DNA from: Aquisediminimonas sp031376385
GTDB taxonomy: Bacteria; Pseudomonadota; Alphaproteobacteria; Sphingomonadales; Sphingomonadaceae
Length of the DNA stretch: 64,000 nt
Direction: 5' to 3'
NCBI GenBank assembly: GCA_031376385.1
Contig: JANMDQ010000023.1
Coordinates: forward strand, 434,001-498,000
Shown piece by piece: positions 25,787 to 34,436 of the stretch. The notes below the pieces were generated by a model. The model did not search any database and was not told the DNA's origin. It saw only the letters and a list, made by a program, of their open reading frames with translations. Each line of letters begins with the position of its first letter. The first letter of the stretch is position 1. The position numbers and the translations under genes are program-made.

Positions 25787-25854
25787 CCCTCATCCTCGAT
25801 CATGGCTTTGACGGTTTCGTCATGATCGCTCTCCGCGACGGAGGGATATTGTGA
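25783..25854 (+). CDS. 23-residue leader frame repeating the bchZ N-terminus
   Basis: The ATG overlaps the bchY stop and the frame reads MTLILDH before diverging, exactly the first seven residues of BchZ. Its TGA overlaps the bchZ GTG. The two starts are 68 bp apart, so the frames differ. Synonymous differences separate the copies (ACCCTCATC versus ACGTTGATC). It may be an ancient tandem duplication of the bchZ start that now works as a coupling leader. Expression is not shown. Confidence 0.45.
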   Translation: MTLILDHGFDGFVMIALRDGGIL

Positions 25855-27296
25855 CGTTGATCCTCGATCATGACAGGGCAGGCGGATATTGGGGGGCAGT
25901 CTATGCCTTCACAGCCATCAAGGGCCTGCAAGTCATTATCGATGGTCCGGTAGGCTGCGAAAACTTGCCCGTGACGTCAGTGCTTCATTATACAGACGGC
26001 CTGCCGCCGCACGAATTGCCGATTGTGGTGACGGGGCTGGGCGAACAGGAACTGGGTCGTGACGGCACTGAAGGCGCAATGAAGCGCGCTTGGGCGACGC
26101 TGGACCGCGATTTGCCGTCGGTCGTGGTGACGGGCTCCATCTCTGAAATGATCGGCGGCGGCGTGACGCCTGAAGGCACGAATGTCGTCCGCTTCCTGCC
26201 ACGCACGATTGACGAAGATCAATGGCAGTCTGCTGACCGCGCGCTTACATGGCTGTGGACGCAATTCGGCCCCAAGAAAGTGCCGGGTCCTAAGATTTTG
26301 AAGGACGGCGATAAGCCCAAGGTCAACATCATTGGGCCTATGTATGGCATGTTCAACATGGTCTCTGACCTTGCCGAGATTCGCCGTCTGATAGAAGGCA
26401 TCGGTGCCGAAGTGAATTTGGCTTTTCCGCTGGGCAGTCATCTCGCCGATGTGCGCAAGCTGGCCGATGCCAGTGTGAACGTCTGCCTTTACCGCGAATT
26501 TGGCCGGGGCCTCTGTGAAACGCTGGAGCGGCCTTACTTGCAAGCGCCTGTGGGCCTCGAGAGCACGACGCTGTTCCTGCGTAAGTTGGGCGAGCTGACC
26601 GGCCTTGATCCAGAACCCTTCATTGAACGCGAAAAGCATACCACGATCAAACCGATTTGGGACCTCTGGCGCTCCGTCACGCAGGATTTCTATGGCACCG
26701 CGAGTTTTGCTGTCGTGGCGACGGAAACTTATGCGCGCGGCCTGCGTAATTTCCTTGAAAATGATATGGGCATGCCCTGCACGTTCAGCTTCTCCCGCTC
26801 GGCTGGTGTAAAGCCAGACAACCAGGCCGTGCGGCAGGCCGTGAAAGACACGCCGCCGCTGATCATGTTCGGCAGTTTCAATGAACGCATGTACATGGCC
26901 GAAACCAATTGCCGCGCCATGTATATTCCTGCGTCCTTTCCTGGCATTGCGATCCGGCGGCATAACGGCACGCCGTTCATGGGTTATGCCGGTGCGACTT
27001 ATGTCATGCAGGAAGTCTGCAACGCGCTGTTCGATGCGCTGTTCCATATCATTCCGCTGTCGACGCAGATGGATGCTGTTGAAGCGACGCCCGCCCGCAT
27101 GGTTCGCACGCTTCAGTGGGATCCTGAGGCCAAGGATGCTCTCGACCTCATGGTTGAGGCTGAGCCTGTCCTTATTCGGATTTCTGTCGCCAAGCGCATC
27201 CGCGACGCGGCCGAGCGCGCGGCCCGCGCCGCTGGCGAAGCCTCAGTTACATCGGAGCGTTTGCGCTCTGTCAGCCATGAAGGGGCAGGCGCATGA
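25851..27296 (+). CDS. bchZ: Chlorophyllide a reductase subunit Z
   Basis: A protein of 481 residues, resembling NifK/BchB. The start is GTG (25851), with a strong GGAGGG seven bases upstream. Motifs include VIDGPVGCENLPVTSVLHYTDGLPPHELP and TGSISEMIGGGVTPEGTNVVRFLPRTIDEDQW. With BchY it forms the catalytic component of chlorophyllide a oxidoreductase. A 132-bp gap separates it from pufB; a pufQ gene, found here in Rhodobacter, is absent. Confidence 0.94.
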   Translation: MTLILDHDRAGGYWGAVYAFTAIKGLQVIIDGPVGCENLPVTSVLHYTDGLPPHELPIVVTGLGEQELGRDGTEGAMKRAWATLDRDLPSVVVTGSISEMIGGGVTPEGTNVVRFLPRTIDEDQWQSADRALTWLWTQFGPKKVPGPKILKDGDKPKVNIIGPMYGMFNMVSDLAEIRRLIEGIGAEVNLAFPLGSHLADVRKLADASVNVCLYREFGRGLCETLERPYLQAPVGLESTTLFLRKLGELTGLDPEPFIEREKHTTIKPIWDLWRSVTQDFYGTASFAVVATETYARGLRNFLENDMGMPCTFSFSRSAGVKPDNQAVRQAVKDTPPLIMFGSFNERMYMAETNCRAMYIPASFPGIAIRRHNGTPFMGYAGATYVMQEVCNALFDALFHIIPLSTQMDAVEATPARMVRTLQWDPEAKDALDLMVEAEPVLIRISVAKRIRDAAERAARAAGEASVTSERLRSVSHEGAGA

Positions 27297-27428
27297 CATG
27301 CAGCCGCTCCGCAACGAAGTTCCGGTCGGGAGGGCGACCGCAACAGCCACCAGTGTCCGCGTTGGACCTGTGTGGAAATCGCCTGGGGGGTCTCACAGCC
27401 TTCCTGCACACGACCAAGGAGAACTGAT
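27297..27428. other. bchZ-pufB spacer without pufQ
   Basis: A 132-bp gap holding two short overlapping frames of about 44 residues (ATGs at 27293 and 27299), neither resembling PufQ nor with a hydrophobic segment. The pufB Shine-Dalgarno AAGGAG lies at its end. A puf promoter may be present but no consensus is obvious. Confidence 0.5.
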
Positions 27429-27650
27429 ATGAGTGACAATTCACTCGCACCAATGACAGACGGAGAGGCCAAGGAGTTCCACAAGGGCTTCGTAATTAGC
27501 ATGGCCTTTTTTACCACTGTCGCCATTATTGCGCACATTCTTGTGTGGGCTTGGCGTCCGTGGTTTCCAGGCACCGAGCCTTACAAAGCGGGAATGGCCA
27601 TGAGCACAGCGCCCACGTCCATTGAACAGCCCGTCACACAGCTCGTTTAA
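27429..27650 (+). CDS. pufB: Light-harvesting 1 beta subunit
   Basis: A protein of 73 residues. The N-terminal polar segment with LTDGEAKEFHKGF-like residues precedes one membrane helix, MAFFTTVAIIAHILVWAWRPWFPG. The His in IIAHILVWAWRPW ligates bacteriochlorophyll a. The C-terminal tail of about 20 residues after WFPG is longer than in classical LH1 beta chains. AAGGAG lies 9 bases before the ATG. It forms the LH1 ring with PufA around the reaction centre. Confidence 0.95.
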   Translation: MSDNSLAPMTDGEAKEFHKGFVISMAFFTTVAIIAHILVWAWRPWFPGTEPYKAGMAMSTAPTSIEQPVTQLV

Positions 27651-27664
27651 GAAAGGAATATCCC

Positions 27665-27847
27665 ATGCATAAAGTTTGGCAACGCTTTGATCCGAACCGG
27701 TTACTGCCTGCACTGGCTATTTTCCTGTTTGTCCTCGCAATCCTTATCCACTTCATCCTGTTGAGCACTGATCGCTACAACTGGCTTGAAGCACCAACAG
27801 CGACGCCGGCCGTGGCCGTAGCTGCTGGCCCCACGGCTACGCCTTAG
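27665..27847 (+). CDS. pufA: Light-harvesting 1 alpha subunit
   Basis: A protein of 60 residues. The N-terminus MHKVWQRFDPNRLLPALAIFLFVLAILIHFILL contains the bacteriochlorophyll-ligating His within the single membrane helix, and NWLEAP follows at the periplasmic side. The Ala/Thr/Pro-rich tail is typical of sphingomonad LH1 alpha. It is preceded by AAGGAATA. Two hairpins follow in the pufA-pufL gap, which in related operons stabilise the pufBA transcript. Confidence 0.95.
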   Translation: MHKVWQRFDPNRLLPALAIFLFVLAILIHFILLSTDRYNWLEAPTATPAVAVAAGPTATP

Positions 27848-27851
27848 GATC

Positions 27852-27867
27852 ACTGCATTATTGCAGT
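27852..27867 (+). terminator. Small hairpin after pufA
   Basis: ACTGCA-TTAT-TGCAGT is a perfect 6-bp stem followed by TTTC. It begins 4 bp after the pufA stop and could attenuate or protect the pufBA segment. Confidence 0.55.
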
Positions 27868-27879
27868 TTCCCGGGCGAA

Positions 27880-27929
27880 CTCATGTGGTGTGTGGGGCAG
27901 GGCTGATGCCTTCCCCCACCTCCCATGAG
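27880..27929 (+). other. pufA-pufL intercistronic stem-loop
   Basis: CTCATG...GTGGGG (27880-27896) pairs with CCCCCAC...CATGAG (27914-27929), an imperfect stem of about 15 bp. In Rhodobacter, hairpins here block 3'-to-5' decay so that pufBA mRNA exceeds pufLM. The position is the same; the function is inferred. Confidence 0.65.
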
Positions 27930-27999
27930 GGCCAGTGGAGCAAAGAGTTTTTCATAGATACCCGGTTCCAACTGGACCGGTGAACGAAAGGTGCAGGCC

Positions 28000-28833
28000 A
28001 TGGCGCTGCTCAGTTTTGAACGAAAATACCGCGTTAGAGGCGGTACACTCATCGGCGGGGATCTGTTCGATTTCTGGGTCGGTCCCTTCTACGTGGGCTT
28101 TTTCGGCATCACGACGGCGTTTTTCGCGTCGCTTGGCACTGCACTTATACTTTACGGCGCGGCGATGGGCCCAACATGGAACCCGTGGCTGATCGATATT
28201 GCGCCGCCTGATATCAAATACGGCCTTGGCCTTGCCCCGCTTCTTCAAGGGGGGCTGTGGCAGATCATTACAATCTGCGCCGTCGGAGCCTTTGTCAGCT
28301 GGGCCCTGCGCGAAGTAGAGATTTGCCGAAAGCTGGGCATGGGATATCATGTGCCCTTTGCTTTCGGGATCGCGATTTTCGCCTACGTCACGCTCGTAAT
28401 CTTCCGCCCGATATTACTGGGAGCTTGGGGTTTTGGATTTCCGTATGGCATTTTCAGCCATCTCGATTGGGTTTCCAACACCGGATACCAATATCTGCAT
28501 TTCCATTATAACCCGGCGCATATGATTGCGGTGACATTCTTTTTCACCAACACCATGGCTTTGGCATTGCACGGATCTCTGATCCTTTCTGCGGTCAACC
28601 CGGCTCCGGGCGAAACAGTGAAGCTGCCTGATCATGAAGATACATTTTTCCGCGATTTCATCGGTTATTCGGTTGGTACGCTCGGCATTCACCGCGTTGG
28701 CCTGTTTCTGGCGCTGTCTGCTGGTTTCTGGAGCGCTGTCTGCATCATCATCAGCGGCCCGCTATGGACTCGTGGTTGGCCGGAATGGTGGACATGGTGG
28801 CTGAATATGCCGATCTGGTCTGGCGCTAGCTGA
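28000..28833 (+). CDS. pufL: Photosynthetic reaction centre L subunit
   Basis: A protein of 277 residues starting MALLSFERKYRVRGGTLIGGDLFDFWVGPFYVGFFG, the canonical N-terminus, with AAAGGTG upstream. Five membrane helices are visible. His ligands for the special pair and the iron occur in HFHYNPAHMIAVTFFFTNTMALALHG and IHRVGLFLAL. PufL and PufM bind the bacteriochlorophyll special pair, bacteriopheophytins and quinones. A GTG 9 bp upstream is also in frame but unlikely. Confidence 0.96.
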   Translation: MALLSFERKYRVRGGTLIGGDLFDFWVGPFYVGFFGITTAFFASLGTALILYGAAMGPTWNPWLIDIAPPDIKYGLGLAPLLQGGLWQIITICAVGAFVSWALREVEICRKLGMGYHVPFAFGIAIFAYVTLVIFRPILLGAWGFGFPYGIFSHLDWVSNTGYQYLHFHYNPAHMIAVTFFFTNTMALALHGSLILSAVNPAPGETVKLPDHEDTFFRDFIGYSVGTLGIHRVGLFLALSAGFWSAVCIIISGPLWTRGWPEWWTWWLNMPIWSGAS

Positions 28834-28846
28834 GGGAAGAACGACA

Positions 28847-29827
28847 ATGATACTCACAAACTACCAAAATATCTTCACTCAGGTTCAGGTGCGCGGTGCC
28901 GTTGAAGAGGGCGTCCACATCGGCCCCGGACACAACGCTCGCATCGGAAAAGGATCCTTTAATTACTGGATCGGCAAAATTGGCAATGCCCAGATTGGTC
29001 CGATCTACATCGGAACGCTTGGGATGGCTTCGATTGTCTGTTTCATCATTGCCTTTGAAATCATGGGCCTTGTCATGTGGGCGTCGGTTGACTGGAATCC
29101 TGTCCAGTTCGTCCGCCAATTGCCTTGGCTTGCCCTTGAACCTCCCGGGCCGCAATACGGGTTGCGGATCATACCGCCACTTGCCCAAGGCGGCTGGTGG
29201 CTCATTGCGGGCGCATTTCTGACGGCATCTATCCTCCTGTGGTGGATCCGCACTTATCGCCGCGCGCGGGCCCTTGGGATGGGCACACACGTCGCCTGGG
29301 CTTTTGCCAGCGCGATCTGGTTGTTCCTTGTGCTTGGCTTCATTCGCCCGATCATGATGGGCAGTTGGTCAGAGGCTGTGCCGTTCGGTATTTTCCCGCA
29401 TTTGGATTGGACGGCTGCTTTCTCAATCCGTTACGGCAATCTATTCTACAATCCATTCCACGCGCTTTCGATTGTGTTCCTTTACGGATCGGCACTCTTG
29501 TTCGCAATGCACGGGGCGACAATCCTTGCGGTTGGCCGGTACGGCGGCGAACGCGAATTGGAACAGATTACTGACCGGGGCACGGCGTCGGAACGTGCGG
29601 CGCTGTTTTGGCGCTGGACCATGGGCTGGAACGCCACAATGGAATCCATTCACCGCTGGGCCTGGTGGTTCGCTGTTCTGACGACGCTGACAGGCGGAAT
29701 TGGGATATTGCTCACTGGCACAGTCGTTGATAACTGGCATGACTGGGCAGTCCAACATCATTTTGCGATTGAATATCCCGCCACTGGCGTGGTTGATCCC
29801 GCCACTTTGCCAGGAGCACCCAAATGA
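28847..29827 (+). CDS. pufM: Photosynthetic reaction centre M subunit
   Basis: A protein of 326 residues. The N-terminus is MILTNYQNIFTQVQVRGAVEEGV; five transmembrane helices follow. Diagnostic segments are LFYNPFHALSIVFLYGSALLFAMHGATILAVGRYGGEREL and ALFWRWTMGWNATMESIHRWAWWFAV, carrying His ligands of the special pair and the non-haem iron. The stop overlaps the pufC ATG by 4 bp, indicating coupled translation. Confidence 0.96.
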   Translation: MILTNYQNIFTQVQVRGAVEEGVHIGPGHNARIGKGSFNYWIGKIGNAQIGPIYIGTLGMASIVCFIIAFEIMGLVMWASVDWNPVQFVRQLPWLALEPPGPQYGLRIIPPLAQGGWWLIAGAFLTASILLWWIRTYRRARALGMGTHVAWAFASAIWLFLVLGFIRPIMMGSWSEAVPFGIFPHLDWTAAFSIRYGNLFYNPFHALSIVFLYGSALLFAMHGATILAVGRYGGERELEQITDRGTASERAALFWRWTMGWNATMESIHRWAWWFAVLTTLTGGIGILLTGTVVDNWHDWAVQHHFAIEYPATGVVDPATLPGAPK

Positions 29828-30885
29828 GGATATTTTCTACCCTTATCCCCGTATTGGCGCTGGGGCTGTCGCTTGCCGGTTGTGAGCTGGGGCCGAAGGT
29901 TACGCAGCAATATGGGAAAAGTGGTTTGGCGATGAACCAAATCCAAACCGCGTCCTATCTGGCAAAGGTGAAGGCAGAGAGTGTGATTCCGCCACCGCCC
30001 TATGAACTTGAAAGCCGCGATGGTCCTCTTGCAACCAGCCAGTATGAAAATGTCCAAGTATTGAATGATTTGAGCGCGGATGAATTTAACCGGCTGATGG
30101 CGTCGATTACAGAATGGGTCGCGCCGGCAGAGCAGGGCTGCAACTATTGCCACAATCCCGCCAACATGGCGTCGGACGAAGTGTATCAAAAGGGCGTTGC
30201 GCGCCGCATGATTCAGATGACGCGCAACATCAACACCAATTGGCAGAGCCACGTGCAGAAAACTGGCGTTACCTGCTGGACGTGCCACCGCGGCAAAGGC
30301 GTGCCTGATTATAAATGGGCTGCGTCAGTGCCAGATCCGACAAAGTTGATGGGCAACCGTCGCGGCCAGAATGCGCCTAACCCCGTGACAACTTATGCGT
30401 CTCTGCCCGGCAATATTTTCCAGCCTTACTTGCTGGAATCCTACAGCGCGCGGGTGGTGTCGAAAAATGAATATGGGCCGGGTGCTGCGGTTCCCGTTCA
30501 GAATGCAGAATATACCTACGGCCTGATGAATCATTTTTCCCAGTCGCTCGGCGTTAACTGCACTTATTGCCACAACACCAATAATTTTGGATCGTGGAAA
30601 CAGTCGACGCCTCAGCGTCCGCAGGCTTGGTACGGGATTAGAATGGTTCGCGAAGCGAACAAGGATTATATCCAGCCGCTTGCCCCTGTATTCCCTGCCA
30701 GCGGCAAGGGGCCAATGGGTGATCCGTGGAAGATCAATTGCCTGACCTGCCATCAAGGAAATAATAAACCCCTTGGCGGCGTGTCGATGCTGCCTGATCA
30801 CCCGTCCATGGCTGGGCCGCGTCCTGGGTATAAAGTCCCAACTGGCCCTATCGCTTCGATGATGCCACCCAAGACCGGCGGATAA
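29824..30885 (+). CDS. pufC: Tetrahaem reaction-centre cytochrome c subunit
   Basis: A protein of 353 residues. A lipoprotein signal ends in LAGCE. Four CxxCH haem c sites (CNYCH, CWTCH, CTYCH, CLTCH) are all intact. It is the periplasmic electron donor that re-reduces the oxidised special pair. Its presence separates this cluster from pufC-less ones such as Rhodobacter sphaeroides. The last gene of the superoperon; a DUF2306 gene follows after 21 bp. Confidence 0.96.
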   Translation: MRIFSTLIPVLALGLSLAGCELGPKVTQQYGKSGLAMNQIQTASYLAKVKAESVIPPPPYELESRDGPLATSQYENVQVLNDLSADEFNRLMASITEWVAPAEQGCNYCHNPANMASDEVYQKGVARRMIQMTRNINTNWQSHVQKTGVTCWTCHRGKGVPDYKWAASVPDPTKLMGNRRGQNAPNPVTTYASLPGNIFQPYLLESYSARVVSKNEYGPGAAVPVQNAEYTYGLMNHFSQSLGVNCTYCHNTNNFGSWKQSTPQRPQAWYGIRMVREANKDYIQPLAPVFPASGKGPMGDPWKINCLTCHQGNNKPLGGVSMLPDHPSMAGPRPGYKVPTGPIASMMPPKTGG

Positions 30886-30906
30886 CGCAAATATACGAGG
30901 GCGATT

Positions 30907-31614
30907 GTGACTGTTTTTGACCTGCTCGTCACCGGGCATGTGATTGCAGGCACAGTCGCCCTCATCAGTTTCTGGGCCCCTGTGATCCTTAAAAAAGGGT
31001 CGTCGGGGCATACTCGTTCCGGGCGCATCTTCGTGAGGTCAATCTACGCCGCCGCAACCATGGCTTGCGCGATGGGCATTCTCAATCTGACACTTGCTAA
31101 CACACGCCACCCTGTGCTGACGGATCGCGCGTTGTTTGATGGTTTGTTTGGCTGGATGATGCTTTATCTCGGCCTGCTCTCTCTCCTGCTCGTGCGGTAT
31201 GGGATGGCGGCAATCGGAGCGTGCCGGGGGCGGACGACTATGCGCAACACAGGCGGCATCACCGCGTTGGTCATCGTCATGCTTGCGGCGCTCCAGTGCG
31301 GGGTGCAGGGGTTCATTCTCGGACAGCCGCTGATGGTGGCGCTTGCAGGCTTGGGGCTGGTCACTGTGGCCACTTTCGGTCGCACAGCATTTTTTACCAC
31401 AGCAACCCGTCAGGGGTGGCTTGCCGAACATATCAAGGCGATGATTGCCGGTGGCATTTCGGCCTACACAGCATTTTTATCGGTTGGTTTGCTGAGGGTT
31501 GCGCCTCATCTGGTGTTTAATCCGTTGATCTGGGCGGTTCCAACTGTGGTTGGCATCATGTTGATCATTCACCATCTGAAGGTCAATGCTGCCAAAAGCA
31601 GCGCAACACTTTAA
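30907..31614 (+). CDS. DUF2306-like integral membrane protein
   Basis: A protein of 235 residues with seven or so hydrophobic helices. The N-terminal stretch GHVIAGTVALISFWAPVILKKGSSGHTRSGRIFV resembles the HIAAGTVAL..KGGxxHRRxGRV pattern of DUF2306. The function is unknown. A GTG start at 30907 follows pufC by 21 bp, so read-through from the puf operon is plausible. The stop overlaps the convergent folD stop by 4 bp. Confidence 0.65.
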   Translation: MTVFDLLVTGHVIAGTVALISFWAPVILKKGSSGHTRSGRIFVRSIYAAATMACAMGILNLTLANTRHPVLTDRALFDGLFGWMMLYLGLLSLLLVRYGMAAIGACRGRTTMRNTGGITALVIVMLAALQCGVQGFILGQPLMVALAGLGLVTVATFGRTAFFTTATRQGWLAEHIKAMIAGGISAYTAFLSVGLLRVAPHLVFNPLIWAVPTVVGIMLIIHHLKVNAAKSSATL

Positions 31615-32507
31615 AAACGAACATCCTGAGCCAAGCCGCGCCGCATCCGCGCGGCTTGAAGGCTGTTATGAAGGAGGCAGGCAATCGTCATTGGCCCAAC
31701 GCCGCCAGGCACTGGTGTAAGGGAGCCTGCGACTTCAGCGACTTCGGCATAGGCAACATCGCCGACCAATTTGGTCTTGCCGGGCTCCGAGCTGGCCACT
31801 CGGTTGATGCCGACATCAATCACGCACGCGCCGGGCTTGATCCAATTCGCCTTCACCATTTCTGGGCGACCGACAGCCGCCACGACAATGTCAGCACGGC
31901 GGACGACTTCGGATAAGTCCTTGGTTCGGCTGTGTGCCATTGTGACTGTGCAGTCTGCGGCAAGAAGAAGTTGTGCGACGGGCTTTCCAACCAAGATGGA
32001 ACGACCAATGACAACGGCATTCTTGCCTGACAGATCGCGCCCCAGCGTATCGCGGATCAGCATCATACAGCCCAGTGGGGTGCAACTGACCAGCCCGGGC
32101 ATGCCCGAGGCCAAGCGACCCGCGCTAACCACGTGCAGGCCATCGACGTCTTTATCTGGGTCTATCGTGCCAATGACGCTGTTGGTGTCCAAATGACCAG
32201 GCAGGGGCAACTGGACCAATATGCCGTCCACCGTGTCATCGCGGTTCAGACGCTTCACAAGTGCAATCAAATCGGCTTGGGGCGTGTGTGCGGCCAGCCG
32301 ATGCTCAAAACTCGCCATGCCCACTTCCAAAGTTTGCTTGGCCTTGTTGCGGACATAGACTGCGCTTGCCGGATCATCGCCCACCAGCACAACCGCGAGG
32401 CCGGGAACATGGCCTGTTTCCTCTATAAAGGCAGCAACACCGTCTGACACCAAACCGCGTAGACGGGCAGCAGTGGCTTTGCCATCAATCAGCTGGGCTT
32501 GGCTCAC
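31611..32507 (-). CDS. folD: Bifunctional methylenetetrahydrofolate dehydrogenase/cyclohydrolase
   Basis: A protein of 298 residues. Motifs are the catalytic Lys in VYVRNKAKQ, GILVQLPLPGHLD, and the NADP-binding VIGRSILVGKPVAQLLL, ending with the conserved PGGVGPMTIACLL. It interconverts 5,10-methylene- and 10-formyl-tetrahydrofolate. The ATG overlaps the yggT stop by 4 bp, so yggT-folD form a coupled pair, with argB further upstream. Confidence 0.95.
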   Translation of the reverse strand: MSQAQLIDGKATAARLRGLVSDGVAAFIEETGHVPGLAVVLVGDDPASAVYVRNKAKQTLEVGMASFEHRLAAHTPQADLIALVKRLNRDDTVDGILVQLPLPGHLDTNSVIGTIDPDKDVDGLHVVSAGRLASGMPGLVSCTPLGCMMLIRDTLGRDLSGKNAVVIGRSILVGKPVAQLLLAADCTVTMAHSRTKDLSEVVRRADIVVAAVGRPEMVKANWIKPGACVIDVGINRVASSEPGKTKLVGDVAYAEVAEVAGSLTPVPGGVGPMTIACLLHNSLQAARMRRGLAQDVRF

Positions 32508-32800
32508 GGATAAGTCAAATCAACGAGGAAACGCATCACTGGGCCTTGCAGGATGTTGATGATGATCAGCACAACAGCCGGGGAGAAATCAATCGGGCCA
32601 AGGTCAGGCAATATCTTGCGGATCGGGCGGTAAACCGGATCGGTTATCTTGTTAATGGACTGCCAGATCAGGCTGACAAAATCATTATAGGTGTTGATGA
32701 TGTTGAATGCGATCAGGATCGACATGACGAATTGCACGATGATCACTGTGCTCAATATATAGAGCAGATATTGGATTATTTCGAGGATCATCAACAACAT
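32504..32800 (-). CDS. YggT family integral membrane protein
   Basis: A protein of 98 residues with two YggT-type segments: the helix IIQYLLYILSTVIIVQFVMSILIAFNI and the conserved DPVYRPIRKILPDLGPIDFSPAVVLIIINILQ. YggT proteins are implicated in cell division, osmotic shock response and membrane assembly; no enzyme role is known. The gene lies 19 bp after argB and overlaps folD. Confidence 0.9.
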   Translation of the reverse strand: MLLMILEIIQYLLYILSTVIIVQFVMSILIAFNIINTYNDFVSLIWQSINKITDPVYRPIRKILPDLGPIDFSPAVVLIIINILQGPVMRFLVDLTYP

Positions 32801-32819
32801 GGGGCTTGGCTCCTGAAGC

Positions 32820-33719
32820 TTAGCAGTGGACGAGCGTGCCTGCGCCGCCCTTAGTGAAGATTTCCAAAAGTGTCACATGCGGCACCCGCCCGTCAAGGAT
32901 GACAGCGGCTTCGGCCCCCCCTTCGACTGCGGCAATGCAGGTCTCAAGCTTAGGGATCATGCCGCCGGTGACGGTGCCGTCGGCCTTCAGCGCCGCGATG
33001 GCATCCGGGGTGAGGTCAGTCAGCAAGGCACCGCTCTTATCCAGCACGCCCGCAACATCGGTCAGCAGGAAAAGCCGCGCGGCCCCCATCGCCGATGCAA
33101 CAGCACCTGCCATCGTGTCCGCGTTGATATTATAGGTTTGCCCGGCCTCATCCACGCCGACGGGCGCGACAACGGGGATCATGCCAGCAGCGGACAGCGT
33201 ATCGAGCAGCGTGCGATCCACCACCTTGGGTTCGCCGACAAAGCCAAGGTCAACAAGGCGTTCAATATTGCTATCGGGGTCCCGGGTCGTGCGTGTCACT
33301 TTTTCGGCAATCACAAAGCCGCCGTCTTTGCCAGAGATGCCAACCGCTTTGCCGCCTGCTTGGGCAATCCAGCTGACCAGTTCCTTGTTTATCGCGCCAG
33401 ACAATACCATTTCGGCGATCTTGGCCGTTTCTGCGTCCGTCACGCGCAGGCCGTCGACGAAGCTCGACTCCACACCCAGTTTCTTCAGCATGGCGCCAAT
33501 CTGTGGCCCGCCCCCGTGGACGACAATCGGGTTAATGCCGACTGCTTTGAGTAGCACCACATCCTCAGCAAAATCCCGTGCTGCTTCAGGATCACCCATA
33601 GCGTGGCCACCGTATTTTACGACAAAAGTCTTGCCCGCATAGCGTTGCAGATAGGGCAAAGCTTCAGTGAGAATTTCCGCCTTAGCAAGCGCGGATTTAT
33701 CGGCTTTATGGCGGCTCAT
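32820..33719 (-). CDS. argB: Acetylglutamate kinase
   Basis: An amino acid kinase of 299 residues. Motifs: FVVKYGGHAMGDPE (phosphate binding), VHGGGPQIGAMLKKLGV (substrate), VDLGFVGEPKVVD and a Gly-rich GGMIPKLETC in the C-terminal part. It phosphorylates N-acetylglutamate in the second step of arginine synthesis. The start overlaps the stop of the queuosine-transporter-like gene by 4 bp. The four-gene unit yhhQ-argB-yggT-folD seems compact. Confidence 0.95.
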   Translation of the reverse strand: MSRHKADKSALAKAEILTEALPYLQRYAGKTFVVKYGGHAMGDPEAARDFAEDVVLLKAVGINPIVVHGGGPQIGAMLKKLGVESSFVDGLRVTDAETAKIAEMVLSGAINKELVSWIAQAGGKAVGISGKDGGFVIAEKVTRTTRDPDSNIERLVDLGFVGEPKVVDRTLLDTLSAAGMIPVVAPVGVDEAGQTYNINADTMAGAVASAMGAARLFLLTDVAGVLDKSGALLTDLTPDAIAALKADGTVTGGMIPKLETCIAAVEGGAEAAVILDGRVPHVTLLEIFTKGGAGTLVHC

Positions 33720-34330
33720 GTGGGTGTGGTGTCCAGCTTGCGGCCTAGAGTCACGGCCAATTGGATCAGCGGCGGCACCATCAAAACTGACAACACCATC
33801 TTGGCGATAATCGCACTGATCAACAACGGTGTTATTGGAAATACGCCCAGAAACGCGATTGTTACAAACAGCAGCGTATCAACGATCTGGCTCGCCACCG
33901 CAGCGATCATCCCGCGTAACCAGACCATTTTCCCCGTGCCACTTTTCAATTTGTCAAACAGGGCGACGTTCAGCGTTTGCGATATGCCGTATGAAATAAG
34001 CCCAGCAAACATCATCCGCGACCCTTGGCCAAGAATGCCTGCAAACGCATCCTGCTGTTTCCAGAATTCCGCAGCAGGCAGCGCAATCACAAGCTGAATG
34101 AGCAGCGCCGACAGGATAAGCGGTATGAAGCCGTAACGCACCAGCTTGTTCGCAACCTCTGTGCCGTGAAGTTCAGACACCGCACTTGAGAGCACAACCA
34201 GTTGCAGAAAAGCAAGAATACCTGCCTCAACCGTCAGCGGCCCCAGCGCAACAATCTTCGTCCCCAGGACACCCGCCATGCAGACCAAGCCACCGTAGAT
34301 CAGCGAATAAATGAACAACGAACGCGGCAT
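33716..34330 (-). CDS. VUT family (YhhQ-like) queuosine precursor transporter
   Basis: An integral membrane protein of 204 residues with about six helices. The family pattern is visible in YGGLVCMAGVLGTKIV, SSAVSELHGTEVANKLVRYGF, GQGSRMMFAGLISYGISQTLNVALFDKLK and MIAAVASQIVDTLLFVTIAFLG. It imports 7-cyano- or 7-aminomethyl-7-deazaguanine for queuosine in tRNA. gluQ (37058-37906), which modifies queuosine further, is 3 kb away. No preQ1 riboswitch was recognised upstream. Confidence 0.85.
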   Translation of the reverse strand: MPRSLFIYSLIYGGLVCMAGVLGTKIVALGPLTVEAGILAFLQLVVLSSAVSELHGTEVANKLVRYGFIPLILSALLIQLVIALPAAEFWKQQDAFAGILGQGSRMMFAGLISYGISQTLNVALFDKLKSGTGKMVWLRGMIAAVASQIVDTLLFVTIAFLGVFPITPLLISAIIAKMVLSVLMVPPLIQLAVTLGRKLDTTPT

Positions 34331-34436
34331 GGAGCTTTCCCCCGAAACGATATCGCCACGCGGTAAAGGCGAACCCGCGTCAGCGCAACGGCCTTGCCGT
34401 GGTTGAGCGAAGCTCGGCGGCGCTAACCCGTCAATA

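Noticed and set aside
25977..27047. Long minus-strand frame opposite bchZ.
   Set aside because: Composition and position show it to be the antisense shadow of a GC-rich coding gene; no family resemblance.
26881..27432. Plus-strand frame running from bchZ into the pufB start.
   Set aside because: It is a shadow of bchZ over most of its length; its last part is the spacer frame mentioned separately.
34331..34436. preQ1 riboswitch upstream of the YhhQ-like gene.
   Set aside because: No consensus preQ1-I or preQ1-II core could be matched by eye.
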